From Paraburkholderia dinghuensis (GTDB lineage Bacteria; Pseudomonadota; Gammaproteobacteria; Burkholderiales; Burkholderiaceae), in NCBI RefSeq assembly GCF_003837865.1, contig NZ_RQIS01000015.1, forward strand, positions 50,037-114,036: DNA of 64,000 nucleotides, in the 5' to 3' direction. The position numbers were made by a program, and so were the translations under genes. Below, piece by piece: positions 8,092-16,157 of this stretch. The notes under the pieces were generated by a model. That model made no database searches. It was not told where the DNA came from and saw only the letters and a program-made list of their open reading frames with translations. Position 1 is the stretch's first letter. Every line of letters starts with the position of its first letter.

Positions 8092-9111
8092 TCAGATCAC
8101 GAAGCGGCTGTCTTTATCGAGTATGGTGGGCAGCGGCACGAGATCCGAGCGTGCGAAACGAACCAGCGAAAACGCCCGCTCGACGAGCGGACTCGCGGGT
8201 AGCTGTGCGAGCGGAAAGACGATTTCGGCGCCATCCGGCGTCGCGCTCGCCTCGATCACCACGTTCATCGCATTCAGCCGGTAGCGTTTCATCGCGACAT
8301 TCGTGTGCCGCTCGGGATGACTCAGCACGTCGCAGATCACGTCGAGTTCGTGCGCGAGCGCATCGGTCTTCAAACCAAGCGCGCCTATCTCGCGCTCGTT
8401 GGCCTCTATCGCGGCTTCCAGTTCGATGCGCTCAGCGGCATTCGACAAAGCGCGCTCGCCGAGCATCTTGTGCGTCCCCGCACCGTGGCGTGTCAGCAGT
8501 TGCAGTCGCGTCTTCAATAACGCGCGCTCCTGCACGAGCGCGTCGCGACGCGACTCGTCGGCGCTGATCTGCGCGAGGCCCTCCAGTGCGATCTGCTCGA
8601 CCACGCGCTGCACGATCTGCTCGCGCAGATCGGCTTCCGTTTCGCCGCAGACGCGCACCTGATGATCGTCGAAACTCAGCGTCGTACGCACGACGTCGGC
8701 GTGAACCGTGTCGCCGACCTGCTCGACGCCGAACACGCGGCGCTCGGTCATCGCCATGCCGAGCACGGCAAAGGTCTCACGCGCGAGCGAATGGCTTTCG
8801 AACCACGCGTGCAGTTCGGGCGAGCGGCTGAGAATGTGCGCGACCTCGTCGGCAGCCGCGAAGAACGCGTGAATGTAGGGGTCGTCGAGCCAGGTCGACG
8901 CACTCGCCTCGTGGGCCTGCGGCAGTTCGCTCACGAGGTGGCTCACATAGTCAATCGAGCAGGTCAGCGCTGGCGTGACGCGCTCCCGAAAGCCATCCGC
9001 GAGCCTGAGCGACGGGCTCAACACCAGTAGACGCTCGATCAACGCGCGGATCTGCGGCGTTTCCGGCACGGACTTCGGTCGCGTTCCGAATAGTCTGTCG
9101 AGAATGCCCAT
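8092..9111 (-). CDS. Conserved hypothetical protein, partly coiled coil (339 aa)
   Basis: The start ATG at 9111 has a Shine-Dalgarno sequence (GGAG, 7 nt upstream). The N-terminus reads MGILDRLFGTRPKSVP, followed by helical segments with several tryptophan and histidine residues. A heptad-like charged region with many Glu, Arg and Leu (about residues 170-255, RRDALVQERALLKTRLQLL) suggests a coiled coil. There is no signal peptide, membrane segment or enzyme motif I recognise. It is monocistronic, and its flanks on both sides carry RepA-type iterons, which is unusual for an ordinary gene. A link to replication or nucleoid organisation would be speculation. Confidence 0.65.
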   Translation of the reverse strand: MGILDRLFGTRPKSVPETPQIRALIERLLVLSPSLRLADGFRERVTPALTCSIDYVSHLVSELPQAHEASASTWLDDPYIHAFFAAADEVAHILSRSPELHAWFESHSLARETFAVLGMAMTERRVFGVEQVGDTVHADVVRTTLSFDDHQVRVCGETEADLREQIVQRVVEQIALEGLAQISADESRRDALVQERALLKTRLQLLTRHGAGTHKMLGERALSNAAERIELEAAIEANEREIGALGLKTDALAHELDVICDVLSHPERHTNVAMKRYRLNAMNVVIEASATPDGAEIVFPLAQLPASPLVERAFSLVRFARSDLVPLPTILDKDSRFVI

Positions 9112-9246
9112 ATCAGGACTCCGTTGCGGACCGCGCGCGGGGCGCGGCCGGAATCGGGTGCCTCATGCGATTCGTCCAGGCGATCGCGGAGCACCCCTGC
9201 CGCATCGCAGCAGACAGCACTATAACGCGAATTCTCGAGCGACCAT

Positions 9247-9268
9247 GTTCGGGAGAGACATCCCGAAC
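9247..9268. repeat. Inverted repeat overlapping a remote iteron
   Basis: A perfect eight-base inverted repeat, GTTCGGGA and TCCCGAAC with a six-base spacer. Its right arm is the CGGGA half of the iteron at 9261-9276. It lies 135 bases upstream of the 8092-9111 gene. It may be a dimer-binding form of the RepA site, like the inverted repeats that autoregulate Rep genes of iteron plasmids; that is inference. Confidence 0.5.
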
Positions 9269-9930
9269 AAGCTCACCGTTCCATGTGCGCGGCAACGCGC
9301 GTCGGTGAAATTTTTGTGGCGTCGCGCGTAACCGTTCGTGATCGAAATGCACGCATGGCGCATGCACAATAAACGCCCGTTACTGCAGATTCTCCCCTTC
9401 GGCGTGTGGTTTGACAGCCACCAAGGGAATCAGGATCGAACCATCGTCCGACTGCGCAATCTTTTGCAGATGCACGATCGACTCCCGAAAACCCTCACCA
9501 TTGCGACCGCTACACCTCCGAAAGGTCTCCCCCTTCTTCTTGGTCGAATGCTCCTTCAAACCATTTTTTTCTGCATTACGAACTAAATTATGTGCGAACG
9601 TCCTCACGGCAGCTTAGGTGTCGCCAATGAGTGACGGCTCGCTATGACCCATCGCTCGCCATACCAACGCCAGGTAACCGTCTACCGTGCGCGCACTGCG
9701 GATCTGTCCTCGGCGTGCGCCATCCGATCACGTATCCGATAGCCCACGCTCCCGGAAACGCTCACCGATCGGCGGGCCATCGCGTCCCGTAGATGCTCAC
9801 CGGTCCGCCTGGGGCTCAGCCGAGTCCGCGCGATTGGCTTCCCGGTTTGCGAGACGCCAATGCCACTACGCGAAGGTGCGGATCTTTATCAATCCCTCGC
9901 CCTACCCTGATAACTCCTGGAAATCCTCAC
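9261..9930 (-). repeat. Remote RepA-type iterons, cluster B (five clear copies)
   Basis: Minus-strand matches to the GTGAG-N6-CGGGA iteron are at 9261-9276, 9483-9498, 9750-9765, 9785-9800 and 9915-9930 (the last reads GTGAG-N6-CAGGA). A weaker copy is at 9516-9531. An AT-rich stretch (9555-9592) lies within the cluster. The whole gap 9112-10201 is otherwise without a supported gene; open frames there are random in composition. Together with cluster A this gives at least eight iterons far from repA. Confidence 0.8.
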
Positions 9931-10201
9931 CATTCCGGTATGCAATCGACACCGTGGCTACGGAACCGACCGTAGCGTACTGGATTCGCGTCGAGCATCC
10001 GACGACAGCATGGCGACCAGGCGAACACGAACGCGAGCGAATTGTGGAACGCAACACAAACCGCCCACTGTCGCGTTCAGCGCCGCTGAAAGCAGGTGCT
10101 GCCGCGCGGCGTTACGAGGATGCCTCGATGCCGGGCGGCAGCGCGGTAGCGCTGGCCGTCGAGTGCGAAAGCGTCAGGTCGCCTTCGCACGCGACACCAC
10201 A

Positions 10202-11254
10202 CTATTTCGCCGGTGCAGCAGACGAATAAACGTCCGGCGCGGCGGGACCCTCGACTTTGATCATCCCCAGCGCACCCTGATTGAAGGTACGGAAAATCGA
10301 ATGGTCGACGAGGAGGAAAGTGCCCGGCACGACAGTGTTGAACTGGACGACCTTCGAGCCCCCCGCTGGAATCAGCGTGGTCTGCACGCTCTCCTCATAG
10401 TGCTTATACGATCCGTCCCACACCTTGTCGAACACCGCACCGATTACGTGGAAGCTCGACACCAGATTCGGACCGCCGTTGCCCACAAACAGCCGGACCG
10501 TTTCCCCGACTTTCGCCTTCAGCGCTTTATCGCCGGTGAGCGAGCCTTCCCGTCCGTTGAACAAGACGTAGGTCGGACGCTCGTCGACGGCCTTCTCCGG
10601 ATCGAACGACTGCATGCCTTTGTCGTGATACTTGCCATTCGTGTAGAAGTCACCCTGCATGACGTAGTATTCGCGATCGACCTTCGGCAATCCCTCGGGC
10701 GGATCGACTTCGATCATGCCGTACATACCATTGGCGATATGCATGCCAACCGGGGCGGCCGCGCAGTGATAGACGAAAAGACCCGCATTCAGCGCCTTGA
10801 ACGTGAATGTGGCATCGTGACCCGGCGACGCGAGTGTCAATGCCGCGCCCCCGCCCGGACCTGTCACCGCGTGCAGATCGATGTTGTGCGGCATGTGCGA
10901 ATTCGACGGATTCTTCAGATGGAGTTCCACCGTATCGCCCTGACGCACGCGGATGAAACTACCCGGCACTGTGCCGCCGAACGTCCAGAAGTCGTAAGTG
11001 GCGCCATCAGCGATTTCCTGCTTCACCTCTTTGACCTCGAGATCGACGATGACTCGCGCAGGGTAGTCTCGCGTGATCGGCGGCGGCACATTCGGCGGAC
11101 TGGTCAGCACGGCATGAATCGGGTCCCCCTGTGGCGGCCCAAAATCACCCGGCACGGCGCCAGCCGGGGCAGTCGCGGACATCGCAGCGAGCGGATACGC
11201 GAGGCTCGCCAGCAGACCGAGGCTAGCAAGTGCGGTACACAACCTTCTTGTCAT
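10202..11254 (-). CDS. nirK: Copper-containing nitrite reductase NirK
   Basis: 350 residues reducing nitrite to nitric oxide in the periplasm. The ATG at 11254 has an AAGGAG sequence 7 nt upstream, and a signal peptide follows (MTRRLCTALASLGLLASLAYPLAAMSA). Two cupredoxin domains are present. MPHNIDLHA gives type 1 and type 2 histidines and the catalytic Asp. FVYHCAAAPVGMHIANGM gives the type 2 His, type 1 Cys, His and Met. SSFHVIGAVFDKV and HSIFRTFNQGALGMI supply the catalytic His and the last type 2 His. All ligands are in place. No norB gene is nearby. Electron donors could be the c-type cytochromes encoded downstream in the same island. Confidence 0.95.
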   Translation of the reverse strand: MTRRLCTALASLGLLASLAYPLAAMSATAPAGAVPGDFGPPQGDPIHAVLTSPPNVPPPITRDYPARVIVDLEVKEVKQEIADGATYDFWTFGGTVPGSFIRVRQGDTVELHLKNPSNSHMPHNIDLHAVTGPGGGAALTLASPGHDATFTFKALNAGLFVYHCAAAPVGMHIANGMYGMIEVDPPEGLPKVDREYYVMQGDFYTNGKYHDKGMQSFDPEKAVDERPTYVLFNGREGSLTGDKALKAKVGETVRLFVGNGGPNLVSSFHVIGAVFDKVWDGSYKHYEESVQTTLIPAGGSKVVQFNTVVPGTFLLVDHSIFRTFNQGALGMIKVEGPAAPDVYSSAAPAK

Positions 11255-12286
11255 CGTTATTCTCCTTACAGGTTCCCGCCGCCCGGCGACAGCGTTCATG
11301 CGCAATGCACCGAAGCGGATAAAACTTGGTCGTCGCTAGTTAAAGGATTTTTTTACGCAAACCACTTCGCCTTCATTTCCAATGAATCACACAGACCTAC
11401 AATCCGCGTCACATTGGCACAGTTAGCCCTACCCATTAAATTCAACGAACGGGGCACGCTCATCTCAAGCTAAAGAGCGCTTACAAAACAAAAACAAGAT
11501 TGCCGTGCGAGACCGCTACACGCCTTAACATGAGTTAATTATCCAACCCCGGTTAATTGGCAGGATGTCGCATGCAAACCGGACCACGCACTACGCGTAA
11601 ATCCAGTCCACCGAAGTTTCATGTATTGAAGCGCCGACATTTCGCTAGCTTAAGCAGCGCAGCATCACCGATGCGGAAACGTTTTCAGTGCGCTCAGGCG
11701 GGATGATCGAACAATCGTCCGTGTGATTCTCGGCACAAGGCTCCAGTATTGTTTCGATTTGCCACGTGCGGCAGTTGTTCGCGGGGTTTATCTCTATCCG
11801 CACAATCTTCTGTGATCATCAAGGCCTGCGAAAAATCACACGGCGTTACTCACAGATCGCTGGAGACAATCCGGCCTAACATCTCCTGGCTGTTCAAAAT
11901 GCATCTCACCGCATTCAAAGTCTTCGTCGAATTTTCGGCGTTGTGCTTTCGTGTCTGCAGAGAATCGATCCTCATTCCCTGCGTCTTTTCGGCACGCCAC
12001 GGTAAGGCATATGCAATTCAACGCACAACGCTTTGCGTGGTGATCACCTGAAAAATCAGCGAACACACCACGCGAATTCCTGAAGAGATGTTAAGCATTC
12101 TCGTCATGTCACTTGACGCGACATATACGTCCTCCGAGAGTGCTATCCATCATTCGCGCTGTAATGGAATCCACACGGGCTCGAAACGGCCAGACGCATG
12201 CAGGTGGATGACAACGGTGCTGCACTTCGGCGCAGCAACGCAGTGATACGTTGTATTTGAGTTTTTCGTTCGGAGGAAGCGTGTTT
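11255..12286. other. One-kilobase intergenic region between nirK and the NirV-like gene
   Basis: This stretch is clearly richer in A and T than its surroundings. It should hold the promoters of nirK (minus) and of the NirV-SCO pair (plus). I found no full FNR/DNR box (TTGAT-N4-ATCAA). The segment AAAATGCATCT near 11896-11906 equals one half of the NsrR consensus but has no partner arm. The open frames here lack ribosome binding sites and known resemblance. Confidence 0.45.
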
Positions 12287-13099
12287 ATGCGGTTCCGGTT
12301 GCTCATGCTCGCGGCGGCGCTGTCGATGACCGCTTCGTGTGCTTTTGCTGATGCGCGTTATGTCGAAGTAACGGGCGGATCCCTCCGTAGCGCGCTCAAA
12401 TTGACGGACGAGACCGGAGACAAGCTTGTCGTAGCTCCATTTCGCATGCGGGCGAGATTCGTGACGAACGCCGAGTTCCTCGCCTTCGTCAACCGCGATG
12501 CGCGTTGGCGCCGCGATCGTATCGCCGCACTGTTCGCCACGCGCGATTATCTGTCGCGCTGGGACGGACCATTGAGCCTCGGTCCCGACGCTCCCCCCAA
12601 TCAGGCAGTAACAGGCGTTAGTTGGTTTGCGGCGCGCGCCTATTGCGCATCGGAAGCGGCGCGGCTTCCGCGCTGGATCGAATGGGAGTACGCAGCAGCA
12701 GCGGACGCGCAGCATCGCGATGCGCGCGCGGATACCGTACGCCAGGCGCGCATACTCGCGACCCTGGTGGACAGTTTCAGCAGACCAGCCGCGACGCCCG
12801 TCCGGGAGGCTCCGAACGTGTATGGGCTATACGGCATGCACACGCTGGTCGGTGAATGGGTGGACGACTATGCCTCGCTATTTGCCGACGCGGATGGGCG
12901 TAGTCCAGGCGGAAGCAACGAGCTCCGCCTTTGCGGCGGCGGTGCGCTCGCATTCTCCGATCGCACCGATTTCTCGCTGATCATGCGCGTCTCGGCTCTC
13001 GCCGCAATGACACCCATCGACAGCAGTAGCAGCGTGGGCTTCCGTTGCGTCAAGGATCCCGGCGGGGAGAATGTCATCAACAACAAGGACGCGACATGA
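12287..13099 (+). CDS. nirV: Formylglycine-generating-enzyme-like protein (NirV-type)
   Basis: About 270 residues with a signal peptide (FRLLMLAAALSMTASCAFA). The body follows the SUMF1/FGE fold order: FVTNAEFLAFV near the start, AVTGVSWFAARAYCASEAARLPRWIEWEYAAAAD in the middle, then VYGLYGMHTLVGEWVDDY and a terminal VGFRCVKD. Such proteins linked to nirK are called NirV; their job is unknown and the catalytic cysteine pair of true FGE is not evident. A GTG at 12281 lies closer to the GGAGG sequence (12272-12276) and is an alternative start. Its end overlaps the next gene by four bases (ATGA). Confidence 0.7.
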   Translation: MRFRLLMLAAALSMTASCAFADARYVEVTGGSLRSALKLTDETGDKLVVAPFRMRARFVTNAEFLAFVNRDARWRRDRIAALFATRDYLSRWDGPLSLGPDAPPNQAVTGVSWFAARAYCASEAARLPRWIEWEYAAAADAQHRDARADTVRQARILATLVDSFSRPAATPVREAPNVYGLYGMHTLVGEWVDDYASLFADADGRSPGGSNELRLCGGGALAFSDRTDFSLIMRVSALAAMTPIDSSSSVGFRCVKDPGGENVINNKDAT

Positions 13100-13674
13100 A
13101 GCGCATTCGACTATTCCTTTACGCTCTCCTGCTGGTTTGTCCAGCGCTCTTCGCTGCCGCGCCATCCCTCACGCTACCGGGCGATTCGCTGTACCAGTTG
13201 CCTCTTGCGTTGCAGGACCAGCAAGGACGACAGTTCGATCTCGCGTCGATGCGCGGACGGCCTGTCATTGTCAGCATGTTTTATACGGCCTGCTCCGCTG
13301 CGTGCCCATTGACGATCGACACCATCGATCAGATTCGCCACGCATTGAACGTGCCGGACCACGCAGCGCCTTCCGTGCTGCTGGTCAGCATCGATCCGGC
13401 ACATGACGATGTCGTTAATCTCGCGGCGGTGGCAAAAGCGCATCAGCTCGACCCCGCGCACTGGCGCCTCACACGCACGACAGCCGGAGACACGATGGCG
13501 TTTGCCGCGACGCTCGGTGTCGCGTACCGCCAGCGCACAAACGCAGATTTCAGCCATAACGCCGTTATCGCGCTTCTGGACGAGAACGGCCGTATCGTCG
13601 CGCGCACATCGGTTATCGGCAAAGTCGATCCGGCATTCGTCTCGGCGGTGCGAGAACGCGTCGTCCGTTATTGA
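13096..13674 (+). CDS. SCO1/SenC family copper chaperone
   Basis: 192 residues with a signal peptide or anchor (MKRIRLFLYALLLVCPALFAAA). It has the thioredoxin-like SCO fold with the copper-binding CxxxC motif (YTACSAACPLT, near residue 70), the segment VLLVSIDPAHDD and the third ligand His in FSHNAVIALLDENG. SCO proteins deliver or reduce copper centres in the periplasm. The start overlaps the NirV-like stop by ATGA, so the two are coupled, and the position next to nirK suggests maturation of a denitrification copper enzyme (NirK or the CuA site of NosZ). Which target it serves is inference. Confidence 0.85.
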   Translation: MKRIRLFLYALLLVCPALFAAAPSLTLPGDSLYQLPLALQDQQGRQFDLASMRGRPVIVSMFYTACSAACPLTIDTIDQIRHALNVPDHAAPSVLLVSIDPAHDDVVNLAAVAKAHQLDPAHWRLTRTTAGDTMAFAATLGVAYRQRTNADFSHNAVIALLDENGRIVARTSVIGKVDPAFVSAVRERVVRY

Positions 13675-13707
13675 GCAGTTCGAACGCGGTCGAGCCCGGC
13701 TTCTCGC

Positions 13708-14388
13708 TCAACCATTTCTTAGACGAGCGACATCAGGAATCGTGATTTCGCGACCTTTAATTTGAATGAGCTCCCGGACGCGCAGATCGCGCAAGATGCG
13801 CGAAAAATGTTCCGGCGTAATGTTAAGCCGCGACGCAATCGTTCTCTTGCCGGATTCCAGCCGCACGTGCTGGGCGGTCTGCGAATTACCGTCTACAAGG
13901 TTCAGCAGATAGCCGACGACTCGCTGTGTTCCGGACTGGAGCGAGTACGCCTCCACGTCGCGCATCAGATTGTGAAGACGCATGCTGAGACTGGCCAGCA
14001 TCTTGCGAGCAAAGACGGGATCCTGCTCGAGCCTGGGAACGACGACTGACTTCTTCACATGTAACAGCAAAGTGTCGGCCAACGCCTGCGCGGACACGAT
14101 ATAGGCCTTGTCCATGAACATCAATGCTTCGCCGAAGCCGTCGCCGGGCCCCACGAGACGCACGATCTTCTCTTCACCGATGGGAGAACTGATACTCAGC
14201 TTGATTAAACCATACACGACAGTATGGAAACCCAGGCAGGGATCCCCGCGACGAAATATCGTCGTGCCACGCGCCACCCTCACTTCAGTCGTTCCCTGCG
14301 CAAGAGCGTCGAGTTCGTCCGGTGACATTTCGTTGAACAACGGCATCTTCGAAAGGAATTCCTGAAATCGAATCTTACCTGCCCGCAT
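13708..14388 (-). CDS. Crp/Fnr-family regulator, Dnr-type
   Basis: 226 residues: a cyclic-nucleotide-binding-like sensor domain (about 15-130), a long dimer helix, and a winged helix with the recognition segment TIASRLNITPEHFSRILRDL (about 180-200). The Ser-Arg-Ile pattern in ITPEHFSRILRDL is that of regulators reading TTGAT half-sites. There is no N-terminal cysteine cluster of the Fnr type, which fits the Dnr/NnrR group that senses NO. The gene sits between nirK and nos genes and a perfect TTGAT-N4-ATCAA box is present at 28182, so it probably turns on both. It converges with the SCO gene. Confidence 0.85.
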   Translation of the reverse strand: MRAGKIRFQEFLSKMPLFNEMSPDELDALAQGTTEVRVARGTTIFRRGDPCLGFHTVVYGLIKLSISSPIGEEKIVRLVGPGDGFGEALMFMDKAYIVSAQALADTLLLHVKKSVVVPRLEQDPVFARKMLASLSMRLHNLMRDVEAYSLQSGTQRVVGYLLNLVDGNSQTAQHVRLESGKRTIASRLNITPEHFSRILRDLRVRELIQIKGREITIPDVARLRNG

Positions 14389-14782
14389 TTGGCTGCTCCG
14401 ACGGTTAGCGGCTTTGTATTAGATTGAACTGGATAGATGCGTCAGCGGCATATTCTCCAATTGTCGCGCGCGAAAGTATGGATAGATATGCCCGCCGTCA
14501 AACAGTGATCGGCCATTTCGAGCCGTATGTCGCACCCGTTCGCGGAACTCCGTCCGCTTCAGTAAAGCCGGGTCTTGCTTGCACCGAATTCTGCTGATCG
14601 ACGCGCCAACAAACGCAAACGTTTAATTGAACCGACTCGCGGAAAAATTGAGCCGCAGCATTTTTCCGGCAATAAGTGCAGCCGTATTATCGATGTGCGA
14701 TTAATTCATCCGGAAAGTATCGGGTGCAATGCATCCGTAAGCAAAGCACATCTTTATTGCCAATTTTCGTTAGCAAACAACT
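14389..14782. other. Divergent regulator promoter region
   Basis: This AT-richer gap separates the Dnr-type gene (minus) and the NsrR-like gene (plus). A GCAATGCATCC sequence at 14731-14741 resembles one half of an NsrR site, 42 bases before the NsrR-like start, possibly an autoregulatory site. No full FNR box is visible. Confidence 0.4.
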
Positions 14783-15253
14783 ATGCGGCTTACAGGCTTC
14801 ACCCGGTACGGTCTGCTGGCGCTGGTCTACACCACGGCTCACGCCGACGAACTCATCACGGTCGAACAGATTTCCGCGGCGTTCGGTATTTCGCGCAACT
14901 ATCTGACGAAGGTCGTTCATGCGCTTGGCAAAGCGGGGTATCTGAGTACGGCACGAGGTCGCGCGGGTGGCTTGCGCCTTGGCCGCCCTGCAGGGTGCAT
15001 TACTGTTGGTGAAATCGTTCGCGTGATGGAACGCAATCTGGACGTGGGCGAACGCTTCGATGTGAATAACGACGCAAGCGCAATCACGGCGTCCGCTGAA
15101 CTTCGCTGCGCATTCGCAGCGGCCACGCGCGCGTATTTCGATGTGCTCGACAGGTGTACGTTCGCCGATCTCGCCTCTGAACAAGTCGAATTGACGCGCC
15201 TTCTGATCGGTAACCTCGTCTCGCATCCGGCGACACAGCAATCCTCGCCGTGA
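14783..15253 (+). CDS. Rrf2-family regulator, NsrR-like but without Fe-S cysteines
   Basis: 156 residues. The N-terminal winged helix is typical of NsrR (MRLTGFTRYGLLALVY, ISAAFGISRNYLTKVVHALGKAGY, ARGRAGGLRLGRP). NsrR proteins carry three cysteines after the recognition region (pattern ECF, GCAI, PAC). Here the same stretch reads ERF, ASAI and ASAE, so the three positions are Arg, Ser and Ala. Two other cysteines (RCAF and DRCTF) lie downstream, off the usual pattern. It probably binds NsrR-type sites, but NO sensing through a [2Fe-2S] or [4Fe-4S] cluster of the known kind looks impossible. It stands between the Dnr gene and petC. Confidence 0.8.
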   Translation: MRLTGFTRYGLLALVYTTAHADELITVEQISAAFGISRNYLTKVVHALGKAGYLSTARGRAGGLRLGRPAGCITVGEIVRVMERNLDVGERFDVNNDASAITASAELRCAFAAATRAYFDVLDRCTFADLASEQVELTRLLIGNLVSHPATQQSSP

Positions 15254-15254
15254 A

Positions 15255-15291
15255 GCGTGGTTCAGAATTTCGCCTGTCTCCTGAACCACGC
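15255..15291. terminator. Bidirectional hairpin between convergent nsrR-like gene and petC
   Basis: A perfect 11-base stem (GCGTGGTTCAG and CTGAACCACGC) with a 15-base loop begins two bases after the stop of the regulator. It sits between convergent genes, the usual place for a shared terminator, although no long T run follows on either strand. Confidence 0.6.
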
Positions 15292-15356
15292 CACTCTGCA
15301 GCAAGATAATCCGGCTTTCGGCAATCTTTCAGGAATCCAATAGATTGCCGATGCGG

Positions 15357-16133
15357 TTATTTGATGTCTTTCCAGTACGCTGCGTTCAACCGCCACGCAA
15401 TGAACGTCATACCACCCAGGAACAGCAGCACCCAGACGCCGAGTTGCTTGCGCGTCCTCTGTTCCGGCTCGGACATCCAGCCGAGGTACGCCACGAGATC
15501 GGCAACGTCGGCGTCATAATCCGCCGGCGAGAGTTTCCCGGGCGTGACCTGTTGGTAACCCACAAAGCGATGGATTTTCTCGCCGCTTGCCTTGTCGACT
15601 GTGTCTTCGAACTTCGCTGTCCGCGTACCCTGCAACTGCCACAGCGGATGCGGCATGCTCACGTTCTGATACACCATGTTATTCCAGCCGGTCGGCCGCG
15701 TGTCGTCGGTGTAGAAGCTGCGAAGGTAGGTGTAAAGCCAGTCGCTGCCGCGTGAACGCGCTTCCACCGAAAGATCCGGCGGCGTTGCACCGAACCAGCT
15801 TTTGGCATCTTCCGGCCGGATAGCGACGGTCATCGTGCTACCCACCTTGTCCGCCGTAAACATCAGGTTTGTCTCGATCTGCTTTTGCGAAATGCCGAGA
15901 CCCTCTAACCGGCTGTAACGCATCAGGTTCGCACTATGGCAATTCAGGCAATAGTTGACGAACAATTGCGCGCCATGCTGGAGCGAGGCAAGATCATTCG
16001 CCCTTTCGGGCGCGTGATCGAGCGGAATGTTTTCCTCAGCCCACGCCGGCGCTCCAGCAACCGAGAATGCCAGAGCGACCGTGGCCAAGGCCGCAGCCCT
16101 GCGGGCGAGTGTCGAAAGCAGCTTTATCTTCAT
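15357..16133 (-). CDS. petC: Cytochrome c1 of a bc1 complex
   Basis: 258 residues with a signal peptide (to about residue 32, APAWAEE). One heme c motif, CLNCH (near residue 62), the axial methionine region later in the chain, and a C-terminal membrane anchor (LGVWVLLFLGGMTFIAWRLNAAYWKDIK) give the standard cytochrome c1 layout. It takes electrons from the Rieske protein and passes them to soluble c cytochromes. It is the last gene of the long nos-pet transcript, 24 bases after petB. Housekeeping bc1 genes are normally found on the main chromosome of these bacteria, so this is likely an additional set. Confidence 0.9.
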   Translation of the reverse strand: MKIKLLSTLARRAAALATVALAFSVAGAPAWAEENIPLDHAPERANDLASLQHGAQLFVNYCLNCHSANLMRYSRLEGLGISQKQIETNLMFTADKVGSTMTVAIRPEDAKSWFGATPPDLSVEARSRGSDWLYTYLRSFYTDDTRPTGWNNMVYQNVSMPHPLWQLQGTRTAKFEDTVDKASGEKIHRFVGYQQVTPGKLSPADYDADVADLVAYLGWMSEPEQRTRKQLGVWVLLFLGGMTFIAWRLNAAYWKDIK

Positions 16134-16157
16134 AGTCGTGTTCTCCTCGCTCGTCAG

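Noticed and set aside
9687..10229. Open frame of 180 codons on the plus strand
   Set aside because: Arg- and Ser-rich random composition, no ribosome binding site, overlaps the end of nirK in antisense and lies over the remote iterons.
10010..11473. Long plus-strand open frame opposite nirK
   Set aside because: Antisense shadow of nirK, common in high-GC DNA; no family resemblance.
11811..11824. TGTGATCATCAA, possible FNR/DNR box upstream of the NirV gene
   Set aside because: Only one half fits and the spacing is wrong, so it does not meet the TTGAT-N4-ATCAA pattern.
11749..12051. 100-codon open frame in the nirK-nirV gap
   Set aside because: No ribosome binding site, composition not protein-like, no resemblance to known families.
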